A DNA stretch of 5,965 nucleotides from Omnitrophica bacterium RIFCSPLOWO2_01_FULL_45_10 (GTDB taxonomy: Bacteria; Omnitrophota; Gorgyraeia; 2-01-FULL-45-10): assembly GCA_001804165.1 (NCBI GenBank), contig MHFL01000034.1:1-5965 (forward strand), written 5' to 3'. Under the pieces are notes generated by a model. The model was not told the origin of the DNA and ran no database searches. It saw only the letters and a list, made by a program, of their open reading frames with translations. The position numbers were made by a program, and so were the translations under genes. Below, piece after piece: positions 1-5,965 of the stretch; position 1 is the stretch's first letter, and every line of letters begins with the position of its first letter.

Positions 1-603
1 ATTGAGACGGGCGATGAGACCGAGTTACGTTATATGCGCAAGAATGCGACGCTTGATGAAGCCGAAACAGCGGTATTGATGACGAAGAAGGCAGGCATTA
101 CGGCGAGGGCAAACTTCATGCTTGGCTTTCCTATTTCTACGAGAGAGACGATCTTCAACACCGTCAGGTTTGCAAAGAAGATGAAGTCAGATATTGTGCG
201 GTTCTTTACCGTATCCCCGCTTCCCAACACGGACCTATGGGATGATGTCTATGGGAAGGGCTGTATCCCAGAAAATATGCGATGGGAGGACATAGACTTT
301 TATAGGCCTTCATTTAATATAAAGGATATTCCCCGCGAAGAGGTCCCGTTCTACGTCACCGCTGCTTATTGGCACGTCTTAAAGGGCGATTTTCTTAAAG
401 AGGTCACAATCTACTTTATCCCAAACATTATCAAGCTGGCCCTTCTAATTTTTAAGACCCGCAAAATACGGGGTAATATTTCATCGGCCTTTCCGAAGAG
501 CATAAATCTCATCCTAGATAATATGCGCCAATTTAAGGGGAAAGATCTTAAGGGGGTAGTATATATCCTTAAAAAAGCGTACAAACTTGAAAAGACCATA
601 TGA
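1..603 (+). CDS. Radical SAM protein, probably B12-binding type (C-terminal part, 5' end outside window)
   Basis: The reading frame is open from base 1, so the gene starts upstream; the ATG at 34 is internal. About 200 C-terminal residues are visible. They begin inside the radical SAM barrel with IETGDETELRYMRK, which matches the family's 'G-E-S/T-G ... L..M.K' segment. Next come KKAGI, ANFMLGFPISTRET (the 'F..G.P.ET.E' strand and loop) and then VSPLPNTDLWDD, the equivalent of the 'P.PGT.L' segment common in B12-binding radical SAM proteins. A basic, partly hydrophobic tail of roughly 80 residues follows. The CxxxCxxC cluster motif and any cobalamin-binding domain would lie to the left and are not seen. 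Family members perform radical methylations, cyclisations and other C-H chemistry. Here a role in tailoring a glycan or lipid carrier is inferred only from the neighbours. Its TGA overlaps the next start as ATGA. The radical SAM assignment is firm; subclass and substrate are not. Confidence 0.85.
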   Translation: METGDETELRYMRKNATLDEAETAVLMTKKAGITARANFMLGFPISTRETIFNTVRFAKKMKSDIVRFFTVSPLPNTDLWDDVYGKGCIPENMRWEDIDFYRPSFNIKDIPREEVPFYVTAAYWHVLKGDFLKEVTIYFIPNIIKLALLIFKTRKIRGNISSAFPKSINLILDNMRQFKGKDLKGVVYILKKAYKLEKTI

Positions 604-1820
604 GGAAAATAAGGACCCTCTATATTACGAATCTTGGCCTTCTCGATAATCTCGCCCAGACTCAGATCTTGCCTTATCTGGAAGGGCTTTCGAGAGAAGG
701 TATCGCTATCCACATATTCTCTTTTGAAAAAAAAGAGTATCTGGCGGATGCCCCAAAAGTTGATAGGCTAAAGAGGCGGCTGAACGATCTGAAAATCGGT
801 TGGGAGTATCTGATCTATCACAGGCGCTGGGGAAACGCGGTGGATCTATTGGGTGGATTCGTGAGAAGTTACAAGATCGCTAAGAGAAGGGATGTTTCGA
901 TTGTTCATGCAAGGTCGAGCATTCCAATTCTCATCGGCTGGATCGTGGCCAAGCTCCTGAAGCGTAAAATAATATATGACAGGAGAGGTACGATGGTAGG
1001 AGATTTTGTCGATGATGTGAATATAAAAAATATATTCTCTATCAGGATATTTTCCATCATTCTTGACAATATCGAGTCCTTTTTGATCAGACATTCCGAT
1101 GCCACCATTGTCCTCACGAAGAAGGCCGTAGATGAGTTCAAAAAAGACCCGCGCCTATCAGGTTCAAGCATCATAACGGAAGCCATTCCTTGCTGCGTGA
1201 ATATCGCGGAATTCGAAAAAGGAAATTTCCAAGGGGATGCTGACTTGGGCCTCGAAGGGAAGTTCACGATATGCTATATAGGGTCTCTCGGCACATGCTA
1301 CCTTTTGGAAGAGATGGCCCGCTTTTATAAGGCATTGAAAGGATTAAAAGACAACACCGTCTTTCTCATAATTTCTCATACAGGGAAGAGATACATCGAA
1401 GATATTCTTAAAAAAGAAGGTTTGGAGTCCATGGTAGACTATATTATAATAGACTCCAGCCCTGAAAAAGTACCGCACTATCTTTCGCAGAGCAAATGTT
1501 CGATCATGTTCATTAAGCCCGTTGATTGCAAGATAGGTTCATCACCCACTAAATTCGGCGAATCGCTTGCATGCGGTGTTCCGGTCATAATCAACAGGAG
1601 AATCGGCGACACCGAGGCGATCGTCCGCGATAGGCAGGTAGGAGTCATAGTGGAAAACCTTGATATGGAAGCGTATAAAAAATCACTCAGTGAATTGTTC
1701 ATGCTTCTTGCGGAAGACGGTCTTAAAGAAAGATGTTACGCTGCCGCGCGCGAACTTCTCTCGCTCGATTTGGGCATCGAGCGGTATATGAATGTTTATA
1801 AAAAAGTATATGCAATTTGA
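600..1820 (+). CDS. Glycosyltransferase, GT-B fold, family 4-like
   Basis: A 406-residue protein, normal length for the family, predicted to transfer a sugar from a nucleotide donor to a growing glycan at the cytoplasmic membrane face. The N-terminal half opens with strand LYITNLG (7-13) and the 'LAQTQILPYLEGLSREG' segment (18-34), typical of GT4 proteins that carry 'Q(S/T)QxLPYLxGL'. HARSS (103-107) and IIYDRRG (124-130) follow. The C-terminal Rossmann half starts at YIGSLGT (226-232). The donor-site region is SSPTKFGESLACGVPVI (314-330), then GDTEAIV (336-342) and VGVIVE (347-352). E321 sits where the second glutamate of the EX7E motif is expected; the first position is G313, as in the 'SSPTKFGE' subgroup. 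The ATG at 600 forms ATGA with the preceding stop, and no strong ribosome binding site precedes it, so translational coupling is likely. Donor and acceptor cannot be read from the sequence. Confidence 0.88.
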   Translation: MRKIRTLYITNLGLLDNLAQTQILPYLEGLSREGIAIHIFSFEKKEYLADAPKVDRLKRRLNDLKIGWEYLIYHRRWGNAVDLLGGFVRSYKIAKRRDVSIVHARSSIPILIGWIVAKLLKRKIIYDRRGTMVGDFVDDVNIKNIFSIRIFSIILDNIESFLIRHSDATIVLTKKAVDEFKKDPRLSGSSIITEAIPCCVNIAEFEKGNFQGDADLGLEGKFTICYIGSLGTCYLLEEMARFYKALKGLKDNTVFLIISHTGKRYIEDILKKEGLESMVDYIIIDSSPEKVPHYLSQSKCSIMFIKPVDCKIGSSPTKFGESLACGVPVIINRRIGDTEAIVRDRQVGVIVENLDMEAYKKSLSELFMLLAEDGLKERCYAAARELLSLDLGIERYMNVYKKVYAI

Positions 1821-2700
1821 ATATTTGCCTTGTAATATATGTAATTCAACAAAAAACACGCCTCTCGGCAAGCGGAAGAGTGCTGGCGTCGGACTGGAGA
1901 CGAATATAGTTCAATGCTCCTCCTGCGGGCTGATCTATCCGAATCCGACGCCGCTGCTTATGGATATTGAGATCCAAGATTATTTCAATAAACCGGATGA
2001 ATATTTTTCGACAAGCACATCCAGGCGCTTCAAGCTATTCGAAGATGCCCTTCGTCAAATAGAATGTGTGAAACCCGAAAAAGGGCGCATATTGGATGTT
2101 GGATGCGGCAGGGGAGAGTTTCTTCACGTGGCGGCAGAGAGAGGCTGGGAAGCCGTTGGGACCGATATCTCGAAGTCATTTGTAGGCTATGCGCGACAGA
2201 ATTTTAATGCAAATGCATTTGTCGGAGATTTAGAAAAGATAGACTTGCCTCCTGAATATTTCGATGCCGTGAGTTTAATATCCGTTATCCAGTATATTCA
2301 AAACCCCATGAAGACGCTGAAAAAGATTAATTCGCTTCTCAATAAAAAGGGCGTTCTTTATATAGAGACTACAAATGAGGATGCCCTTCTTTTCAGGGCG
2401 GGGGATCTCTTTCAAAGCCTTAAGGAGGGCGAAAAGACTACCACACATCTTTCGCCCCTGTTTCCCAGTTTTCAGATGTACGGATTCAATAAACAGGCAA
2501 TTTCACGAGCCCTTGAGAAGACAGGCTTCCAAATATGTGATATGAGAATAAAAGGGATATGCGGCGGCGGAAGAGTCAAAGGAGACGGGTATGGCAATGT
2601 CTTTATCAACTTGATGCGTAAGGGTATCATAGCGATAGGCGGTTTAATGGGCAGAGGCCATTTACTCTATTGTATGGCAAAGAAAAAGGAGGCAGCGTGA
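1792..2700 (+). CDS. Class I SAM-dependent methyltransferase with N-terminal zinc-ribbon-like CxxC pair
   Basis: A 302-residue protein. The N-terminus holds CNIC (14-17) and CSSCGLIYPNP (42-52), two CxxC pairs about 25 residues apart that probably bind a metal ion. Such a segment precedes the methyltransferase fold in many sugar and natural-product methyltransferases. The SAM-binding glycine motif is ILDVGCGRGEF (100-110), and the acidic end of strand 2 is VGTDIS (122-127). FDAVSLISVIQYIQNP (157-172) is the motif IV/post-IV region, with QY where 'EH' is common, followed by LLNKKGVLYIET (182-193). HLSPLFPSFQMYGF (219-232) and LEKTGFQI (241-248) match the C-terminal part of Methyltransf_23-type proteins. 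It probably methylates a sugar or sugar nucleotide; O-, N- or C-methylation cannot be decided. The ATG at 1792 overlaps the upstream gene by 29 bp. An in-frame ATG at 1810 would give an 11-bp overlap and still keep both CxxC pairs; neither has a clear ribosome binding site. Confidence 0.87.
   Translation: MFIKKYMQFEYLPCNICNSTKNTPLGKRKSAGVGLETNIVQCSSCGLIYPNPTPLLMDIEIQDYFNKPDEYFSTSTSRRFKLFEDALRQIECVKPEKGRILDVGCGRGEFLHVAAERGWEAVGTDISKSFVGYARQNFNANAFVGDLEKIDLPPEYFDAVSLISVIQYIQNPMKTLKKINSLLNKKGVLYIETTNEDALLFRAGDLFQSLKEGEKTTTHLSPLFPSFQMYGFNKQAISRALEKTGFQICDMRIKGICGGGRVKGDGYGNVFINLMRKGIIAIGGLMGRGHLLYCMAKKKEAA
2686..2692 (+). promoter_or_regulatory. Strong ribosome binding site fixing the aminotransferase start
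   Basis: AAGGAGG lies 4 nt before the GTG at 2697, inside the last codons of the methyltransferase gene. It is the best Shine-Dalgarno match at any gene junction in the window. It decides for GTG 2697 over the upstream in-frame TTG at 2670, which has no comparable site. The spacing is slightly short. Confidence 0.75.
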
Positions 2701-3815
2701 TACCGCTAGCGCGGCCTACAATAGGCAGGGAGGAGCTGCGAAACATAGAGAAGGTCTTCAAGACCCATTGGCTCGGTATGGGATCATTTGTCTACGACTT
2801 TGAAAAAAAGGTAGAGGCATATATCGGTGTAAAGCATGCGATAGCGGTAAATACGGGCACAACAGCGATTCATCTCGCGTTGGCGAGCATCAATATAGGG
2901 CCTGGCGATGAGGTGGTTGTTCCCTCTCTCACATTTGTAGCTACGATACAGCCCATTATCAATCTAGGGGCCAAGCCGGTTTTTTGCGAAGTAGAGCCTG
3001 ACACCTTGAAAATAGACATGGATGACGCCGCTAAGCGTATAACGAAAAGAACAAAGGCGATCATACCTGTCCATTATGGCGGCATGGCGTGCGATATGGA
3101 TGAAGTCTTATCCATCGGAAGGGCTCGAGGGATAGCCGTTGTTGAAGATGCGGCCCACGCATTTGGCTCGTCATACAAGGAAAGAAAGATCGGGAGTTTT
3201 GGGGACCTAACCTGTTTCAGTTTCGATCCGATAAAGAACTTGACGTGCGGTGAAGGCGGGGCGGTGACTACAAATGACGCGAGGACAGCCGAGATTTTGC
3301 GAAGGAAACGGCTGCTCGGCATAAGCAAAGATACATGGACGCGTTATAAGCATAAGAGAAGTTGGTTTTACGAGGTCTCCATAGAAGGTTATAGATATCA
3401 CATGAGCAATATAAATGCCGCTATCGGCCTGGCACAATTTAAAAAATTTGAAAATTTTATAAGAAAGAAGAAAAAGATGGTCAGGCAGTACGACGATTTC
3501 TTTAAGGACATGGAGGGCATAGAACTTTTGACAAGAGATTATGAGGCGACCGCGCCTTTTAATTATACGATAAAAATAAAAAAACACAGGGATAAGTTTA
3601 TACATTATATGGAAAAGCGGGGCATCGCGGTTGGCGTTCAATACATACCTAATCACCTGCAGCCCTTTTTTAAGAAATACAGGCAGAGCCTCCCGGTCAC
3701 GGAAAAAGTATGGAAGGAGATAGTTTCTCTGCCGCTGCATTATGATATGAAAGCGGAAGAGGTTCAGACGGTTCAGCGTTCAGTAGAAGAATTCCTCAAA
3801 AAGGACGAAAAATAG
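2697..3815 (+). CDS. DegT/DnrJ/EryC1/StrS family PLP-dependent sugar aminotransferase
   Basis: A 372-residue protein from GTG 2697, the usual family size. The start is chosen because GTGA overlaps the upstream stop, AAGGAGG precedes it, and the product then begins MIPLARPTIG, the typical family N-terminus; an in-frame TTG at 2670 would add nine atypical residues. It should transfer an amino group, usually from glutamate, to a keto group of a nucleotide-linked sugar. Visible landmarks are NTGTTAIHLA (52-61, PLP phosphate loop), PSLTFVAT (76-83), PVHYGG (124-129) and VVEDAAHAFGS (148-158) with the pyridine-nitrogen aspartate D151. In CFSFDPIKNLTCGEGGAV (173-190), K180 is the expected Schiff-base lysine. 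The C-terminal RGIAVGVQYIPNHLQPFF segment fits the substrate loop. All catalytic residues appear intact. The 4-keto versus 3-keto position and the sugar are unknown; no dehydratase or epimerase lies in the window. It abuts the next gene as TAGATG. Confidence 0.92.
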   Translation: MIPLARPTIGREELRNIEKVFKTHWLGMGSFVYDFEKKVEAYIGVKHAIAVNTGTTAIHLALASINIGPGDEVVVPSLTFVATIQPIINLGAKPVFCEVEPDTLKIDMDDAAKRITKRTKAIIPVHYGGMACDMDEVLSIGRARGIAVVEDAAHAFGSSYKERKIGSFGDLTCFSFDPIKNLTCGEGGAVTTNDARTAEILRRKRLLGISKDTWTRYKHKRSWFYEVSIEGYRYHMSNINAAIGLAQFKKFENFIRKKKKMVRQYDDFFKDMEGIELLTRDYEATAPFNYTIKIKKHRDKFIHYMEKRGIAVGVQYIPNHLQPFFKKYRQSLPVTEKVWKEIVSLPLHYDMKAEEVQTVQRSVEEFLKKDEK

Positions 3816-4913
3816 ATGAAGATTCTCTTTGTGCCGTACGGAACTGATGAGGCGCCGGCCACAAGATACAGGGTGACGCAGTATCTAAGATGCCTTAAGA
3901 ATAAGGGCATAGAGTATAGCGTCTTTTCGGCCATCTCAAGGTTCTCAACCGAGAATATGCTCAAATCGCCGGATTTCGGGCGCGCGAAGAGATTACTCTA
4001 TTATGTTTATATATATATTGAGAGGGTTATCAGGTCTATTTATGTTATCCTCGTTGCCGGGAAATTCGACATAATATTTTTGCAAAGGACGACGTTCCCG
4101 TTTGGGCTCGAGGCCGCATTGAAAAAGATAAACGAAAGGATCGTTTTCGACATCGACGACGCGATATATCTCACGGACAAAAAGGAGCGCGGCATCGCCG
4201 AGCATATGAAAAAATATATCAAGGAACGCGAGGTTGTGAAGGCGCTCAAGTCATCGAAATTTGTCATAGTTGAAAATGAATATATTAAAAATTTCGTATC
4301 ACGCTATTGCAAAAACATTTCTAAGATCCCAGGGCCCATTGACATAGATCGTTTCTTTGTAAAAGACAAGGTTAAATCGGAAGAAGTGGTCATCGGCTGG
4401 ATAGGGTCGCCGGCCACAACGGCATATCTCTATATGCTGAACGGCGTCTTCAGCCATTTAAGCAAAAAGTACAATTTTTTGAAATTCCGTTTCATAGGGC
4501 TGGGACGATATAAAGATTCAGGGATAGAATTTGAGAAAGCGGGATGGCGGTACGATACAGAGATTGAAGAGTTGCAGAATTTCGACATAGGTATCATGCC
4601 GATGCCTGACAATATGTGGACAAGAGGAAAACTTGGGTGCAAGATGCTTCAATATATGGCGGTGGGCAGACCTTGCGTAGTATCCTATACACCTACGAAT
4701 GCCGAAATCATTGTTGACGGCGTCAATGGTTTTTTTGCAAAAAATGAGGAGGATTGGATAAGGGTGCTCTCCAATCTGATAGATGATGAAAAATTGCGTA
4801 AATCTATAGGCATAAACGGCAGAGAGACGGTGGTTGAAAAATGCGGTTTAAATCGCAACATCGACAAGTATCTCGATATATTTAGCAGAATGATGGGGCA
4901 AGGGGATGTTTAA
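3816..4913 (+). CDS. Glycosyltransferase, GT-B fold, family 4/1-like
   Basis: A 365-residue protein starting with no gap after the aminotransferase stop; AAGGA at 3801-3805 lies 10 nt upstream. The N-terminal half has MKILFVPYG, then the loop DEAPATRYRVTQYL (11-24), seen in glycosyltransferases of polysaccharide loci. An amphipathic, tyrosine- and isoleucine-rich stretch (59-81) may touch the membrane. FDIIFLQR (84-91) and VFDIDDAIY (110-118) follow, the latter a strong signature of this subgroup. The C-terminal half begins IGWIGSPAT (193-201), followed by FDIGIMPMPDNMWTRGKLG (256-274) and LQYMAVGRPCVVS (278-290), the usual nucleotide-sugar site, and ends the fold with NAEIIVDGVNGFFA (295-308). 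The EX7E glutamates are not conserved: Q279 and G271 stand at the expected places, as in related 'WTRGK.G.K.LQYMA.G' proteins. It is predicted to add a sugar from a nucleotide donor to a lipid-linked or growing glycan. Donor unknown. Confidence 0.9.
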   Translation: MKILFVPYGTDEAPATRYRVTQYLRCLKNKGIEYSVFSAISRFSTENMLKSPDFGRAKRLLYYVYIYIERVIRSIYVILVAGKFDIIFLQRTTFPFGLEAALKKINERIVFDIDDAIYLTDKKERGIAEHMKKYIKEREVVKALKSSKFVIVENEYIKNFVSRYCKNISKIPGPIDIDRFFVKDKVKSEEVVIGWIGSPATTAYLYMLNGVFSHLSKKYNFLKFRFIGLGRYKDSGIEFEKAGWRYDTEIEELQNFDIGIMPMPDNMWTRGKLGCKMLQYMAVGRPCVVSYTPTNAEIIVDGVNGFFAKNEEDWIRVLSNLIDDEKLRKSIGINGRETVVEKCGLNRNIDKYLDIFSRMMGQGDV

Positions 4914-5616
4914 AAAGGTATTGAAATTCTTCATTATCTTCGGCGCGTGCTCCATAATTTTGAATATCCCATTAACAACAAGTCAAGGCATCAATTTTCG
5001 CGTGAAAACAATAAAGATTCCTCTTTATATAAAGTTGATAGAATTTGTAGATAGGGATTATAACTATAAAATTTTAGCAAGGGATATTATAGGAAATCGC
5101 GCTGGAGATGAGGGTAGGGCCCTTGCCATCTTTGATTGGGTTAAGACAAATATTCATGATATGCCGACAGGATTTGATGTAATAGATGACCACGTTCTTA
5201 ATATAATCATACGTAGATACGGCACGTATGACCAGATGGCCGATGTCTTCACGACGCTCTGTGTCTATGCCGGCGTTCCTGCCTTTTGGCGGGTTGAAAA
5301 AGTGAATGCTGAAAGGATAGCGCTGTCTTATGTCAAGTTAGGCGGAAGATGGCGGGTCTTTGATATATATCGCGGGATAATATTTCGTAATAATAAAAAA
5401 GAGATCGCAAGCGTGGAAGACATACTTTCTGATATCGTAATTGTCTCCAGGGAGGGGGTAGTGTTGAAAAATGCCACGTATGAGGATTTTTTCAAAGACC
5501 TTCAACCCATAAAGAAAGATTTTATATCAAAAGAGGAAAGACAAAAACCCTTTCGTAGAATAATTTATGAGATCCAGCGCCGATTGGGCGATAAGGGCAT
5601 AGAAAAGGTCATGTAA
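4906..5616 (+). CDS. Exported or membrane-anchored transglutaminase-like protein, probably catalytically inactive
   Basis: A 236-residue protein whose ATG overlaps the preceding gene by 8 bp; a weak GGGG at 4895-4898 may serve as ribosome binding site. Residues 1-25 form a signal-like N-terminus: KK and K, then the hydrophobic run FFIIFGACSIILNIPL. C15 resembles a lipobox cysteine, but F at -3 and the hydrophobic stretch after it make a lipoprotein doubtful. Residues about 66-155 resemble a transglutaminase-like fold: GDEGRALAIFDWVKTNI (67-83), then RYGTYDQMADVFTTL (104-118) and AGVPAFWR (122-129), and finally GGRWRVFD (146-153). The pattern matches 'G.CDQ...F..L....G.PAR' and 'H....v..dG.W..fD'. 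At the nucleophile position I see Y108 instead of Cys and, at the histidine position near 138-139, Ile/Ala. Only the aspartate (D153) remains. A binding or structural role is inferred. The C-terminal 50 residues are charged and unassigned. Confidence 0.65.
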   Translation: MFKKVLKFFIIFGACSIILNIPLTTSQGINFRVKTIKIPLYIKLIEFVDRDYNYKILARDIIGNRAGDEGRALAIFDWVKTNIHDMPTGFDVIDDHVLNIIIRRYGTYDQMADVFTTLCVYAGVPAFWRVEKVNAERIALSYVKLGGRWRVFDIYRGIIFRNNKKEIASVEDILSDIVIVSREGVVLKNATYEDFFKDLQPIKKDFISKEERQKPFRRIIYEIQRRLGDKGIEKVM

Positions 5617-5618
5617 TA

Positions 5619-5965
5619 ATGGCGAAGATGCGTAATCTGTTTATTAGAATTCTTTATTATCTGGTCTGGATGCTTGTGTACGCAGGATGGGTATTTCACA
5701 GATCGATAAATCCAGCTATATTAAATTACTCCGTTGGCTACTTTTCATTTTTGATAATAGCGGCGGTTCCGTTCCTGCTCCCATTCGTGGTAAGGACGTA
5801 TGTGAGATACGTTGGATGGAGGGGGTTTAAATATTCAGCCGCCATTATTTTTTTGGTCTTTTTTATAATATACTTCGTCGGTTCTCAATGGTATTATCTC
5901 GGCCAGAAGCATCTCTTTGATCCTTTTCTTCAAAATCCTCTGTCTAAGTACGAAGGCGGATTAAA
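5619..5965 (+). CDS. Multi-spanning membrane protein, N-terminal part (3' end outside window)
   Basis: The frame is open from ATG 5619 to the window edge (115 complete codons, no stop). It begins 2 bp after the preceding TAA, with AAAAGG at 5603-5608 ten nt upstream; ATG 5628 is an alternative start. Three hydrophobic segments are seen: about residues 8-26 (FIRILYYLVWMLVYAGWVF), 38-58 and 73-89 (ending FFIIYFVGS). Between the second and third lies a basic stretch (RTYVRYVGWRGFK, 59-71), which suggests a cytoplasmic loop. After the third segment comes QKHLFDPFLQNPLSKYEGG. A 'FDPFLQ.P' stretch after N-terminal membrane helices reminds me of membrane-anchored SGNH/GDSL-type hydrolases, but the catalytic GDS, SGNH blocks and DxxH would lie downstream, so this is only a guess. 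Other options are an acyltransferase or a polysaccharide assembly membrane protein. The position after an exported protein suggests an envelope step. Confidence 0.7.
   Translation, partial: MAKMRNLFIRILYYLVWMLVYAGWVFHRSINPAILNYSVGYFSFLIIAAVPFLLPFVVRTYVRYVGWRGFKYSAAIIFLVFFIIYFVGSQWYYLGQKHLFDPFLQNPLSKYEGGL

Noticed and set aside
34..36. ATG as the start of the radical SAM gene
   Set aside because: The frame is open to base 1 and the residues before it (IETGDETELRY) are conserved family sequence, so it is an internal methionine.
727..734. Run of eight A, possible slippage or frameshift site, in the first glycosyltransferase
   Set aside because: It reads in frame as Glu-Lys-Lys before a normal continuation, with no alternative conserved product in another frame and no obvious downstream stimulator.
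2670..2696. TTG start that would extend the aminotransferase by nine residues
   Set aside because: No ribosome binding site precedes it and the added residues do not match the family; GTG 2697 has AAGGAGG and forms a GTGA overlap.
3207..3740. Antisense open frame of 177 residues inside the aminotransferase gene
   Set aside because: It lies wholly opposite a strongly conserved gene, shows no domain I recognise and has no supporting context; it is a coding shadow, as are the other minus-strand frames.
4005..4020. TATATATATA stretch as a possible promoter -10 element
   Set aside because: It lies inside a glycosyltransferase gene and simply encodes Tyr/Ile-rich residues; no -35 match at proper spacing and no gene start follows nearby.
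3853..4419. 12-bp direct repeat CGCCGGCCACAA at 3853-3864 and 4408-4419
   Set aside because: Both copies lie in the same frame and encode a Pro-Ala-Thr loop in each half of the same glycosyltransferase; most easily explained by chance plus similar codon choice, with no mobile element around them.
4918..4980. Lipoprotein signal (C15) in the transglutaminase-like protein
   Set aside because: The -3 residue is Phe and the hydrophobic stretch continues past the Cys, so a plain signal peptide or membrane anchor is more likely.

Overview
The window is one continuous block of six co-directional (+ strand) genes plus a seventh that runs off the right edge. It reads as an internal piece of a surface-polysaccharide (O-antigen, capsule or exopolysaccharide) locus. 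The first and last genes are cut by the window edges. No intergenic gap exceeds 2 bp, and most junctions are overlaps (4, 29 or 11, 4, 0, 8 and 2 bp), so the genes are probably transcribed and translated as one coupled polycistronic unit. I see no promoter, terminator, RNA gene, CRISPR array, insertion sequence or long repeat, and no stretch of even 100 bases without a gene.

Layout: (1) the C-terminal part of a radical SAM protein, probably of the B12-binding type, at 1-603; (2) a GT-B (family 4-like) glycosyltransferase at 600-1820; (3) a class I SAM-dependent methyltransferase with an N-terminal four-cysteine zinc-ribbon-like segment at 1792-2700; (4) a PLP-dependent DegT/DnrJ/EryC1/StrS sugar aminotransferase at 2697-3815, where I move the start to a GTG with a strong ribosome binding site; (5) a second GT-B glycosyltransferase at 3816-4913; (6) a probably exported transglutaminase-like protein at 4906-5616 whose catalytic Cys and His positions look substituted; (7) the N-terminal part of a multi-spanning membrane protein from 5619 to the right edge.

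Working model (inference): genes 1, 3 and 4 tailor a nucleotide sugar or glycan (amination, methylation and an unknown radical reaction). Genes 2 and 5 add sugars at the cytoplasmic face of the membrane. Genes 6 and 7 move the theme to the membrane or envelope, possibly for modification, assembly or attachment of the product. The enzymes that would feed the aminotransferase, and any flippase, polymerase or exporter, lie outside the window if present.

Organism: a bacterium of moderate-to-low GC by eye, with frequent ATA, AGA and AGG codons. A B12-type radical SAM protein among glycosyltransferases, with gapless packing, is often seen in anaerobic or candidate-phylum genomes. My best guess is an Omnitrophota-like or deltaproteobacterial/Nitrospirota-type lineage, but the window has no phylogenetic marker and this is low confidence. 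The most unusual item is the transglutaminase-fold protein that appears to lack its catalytic residues.
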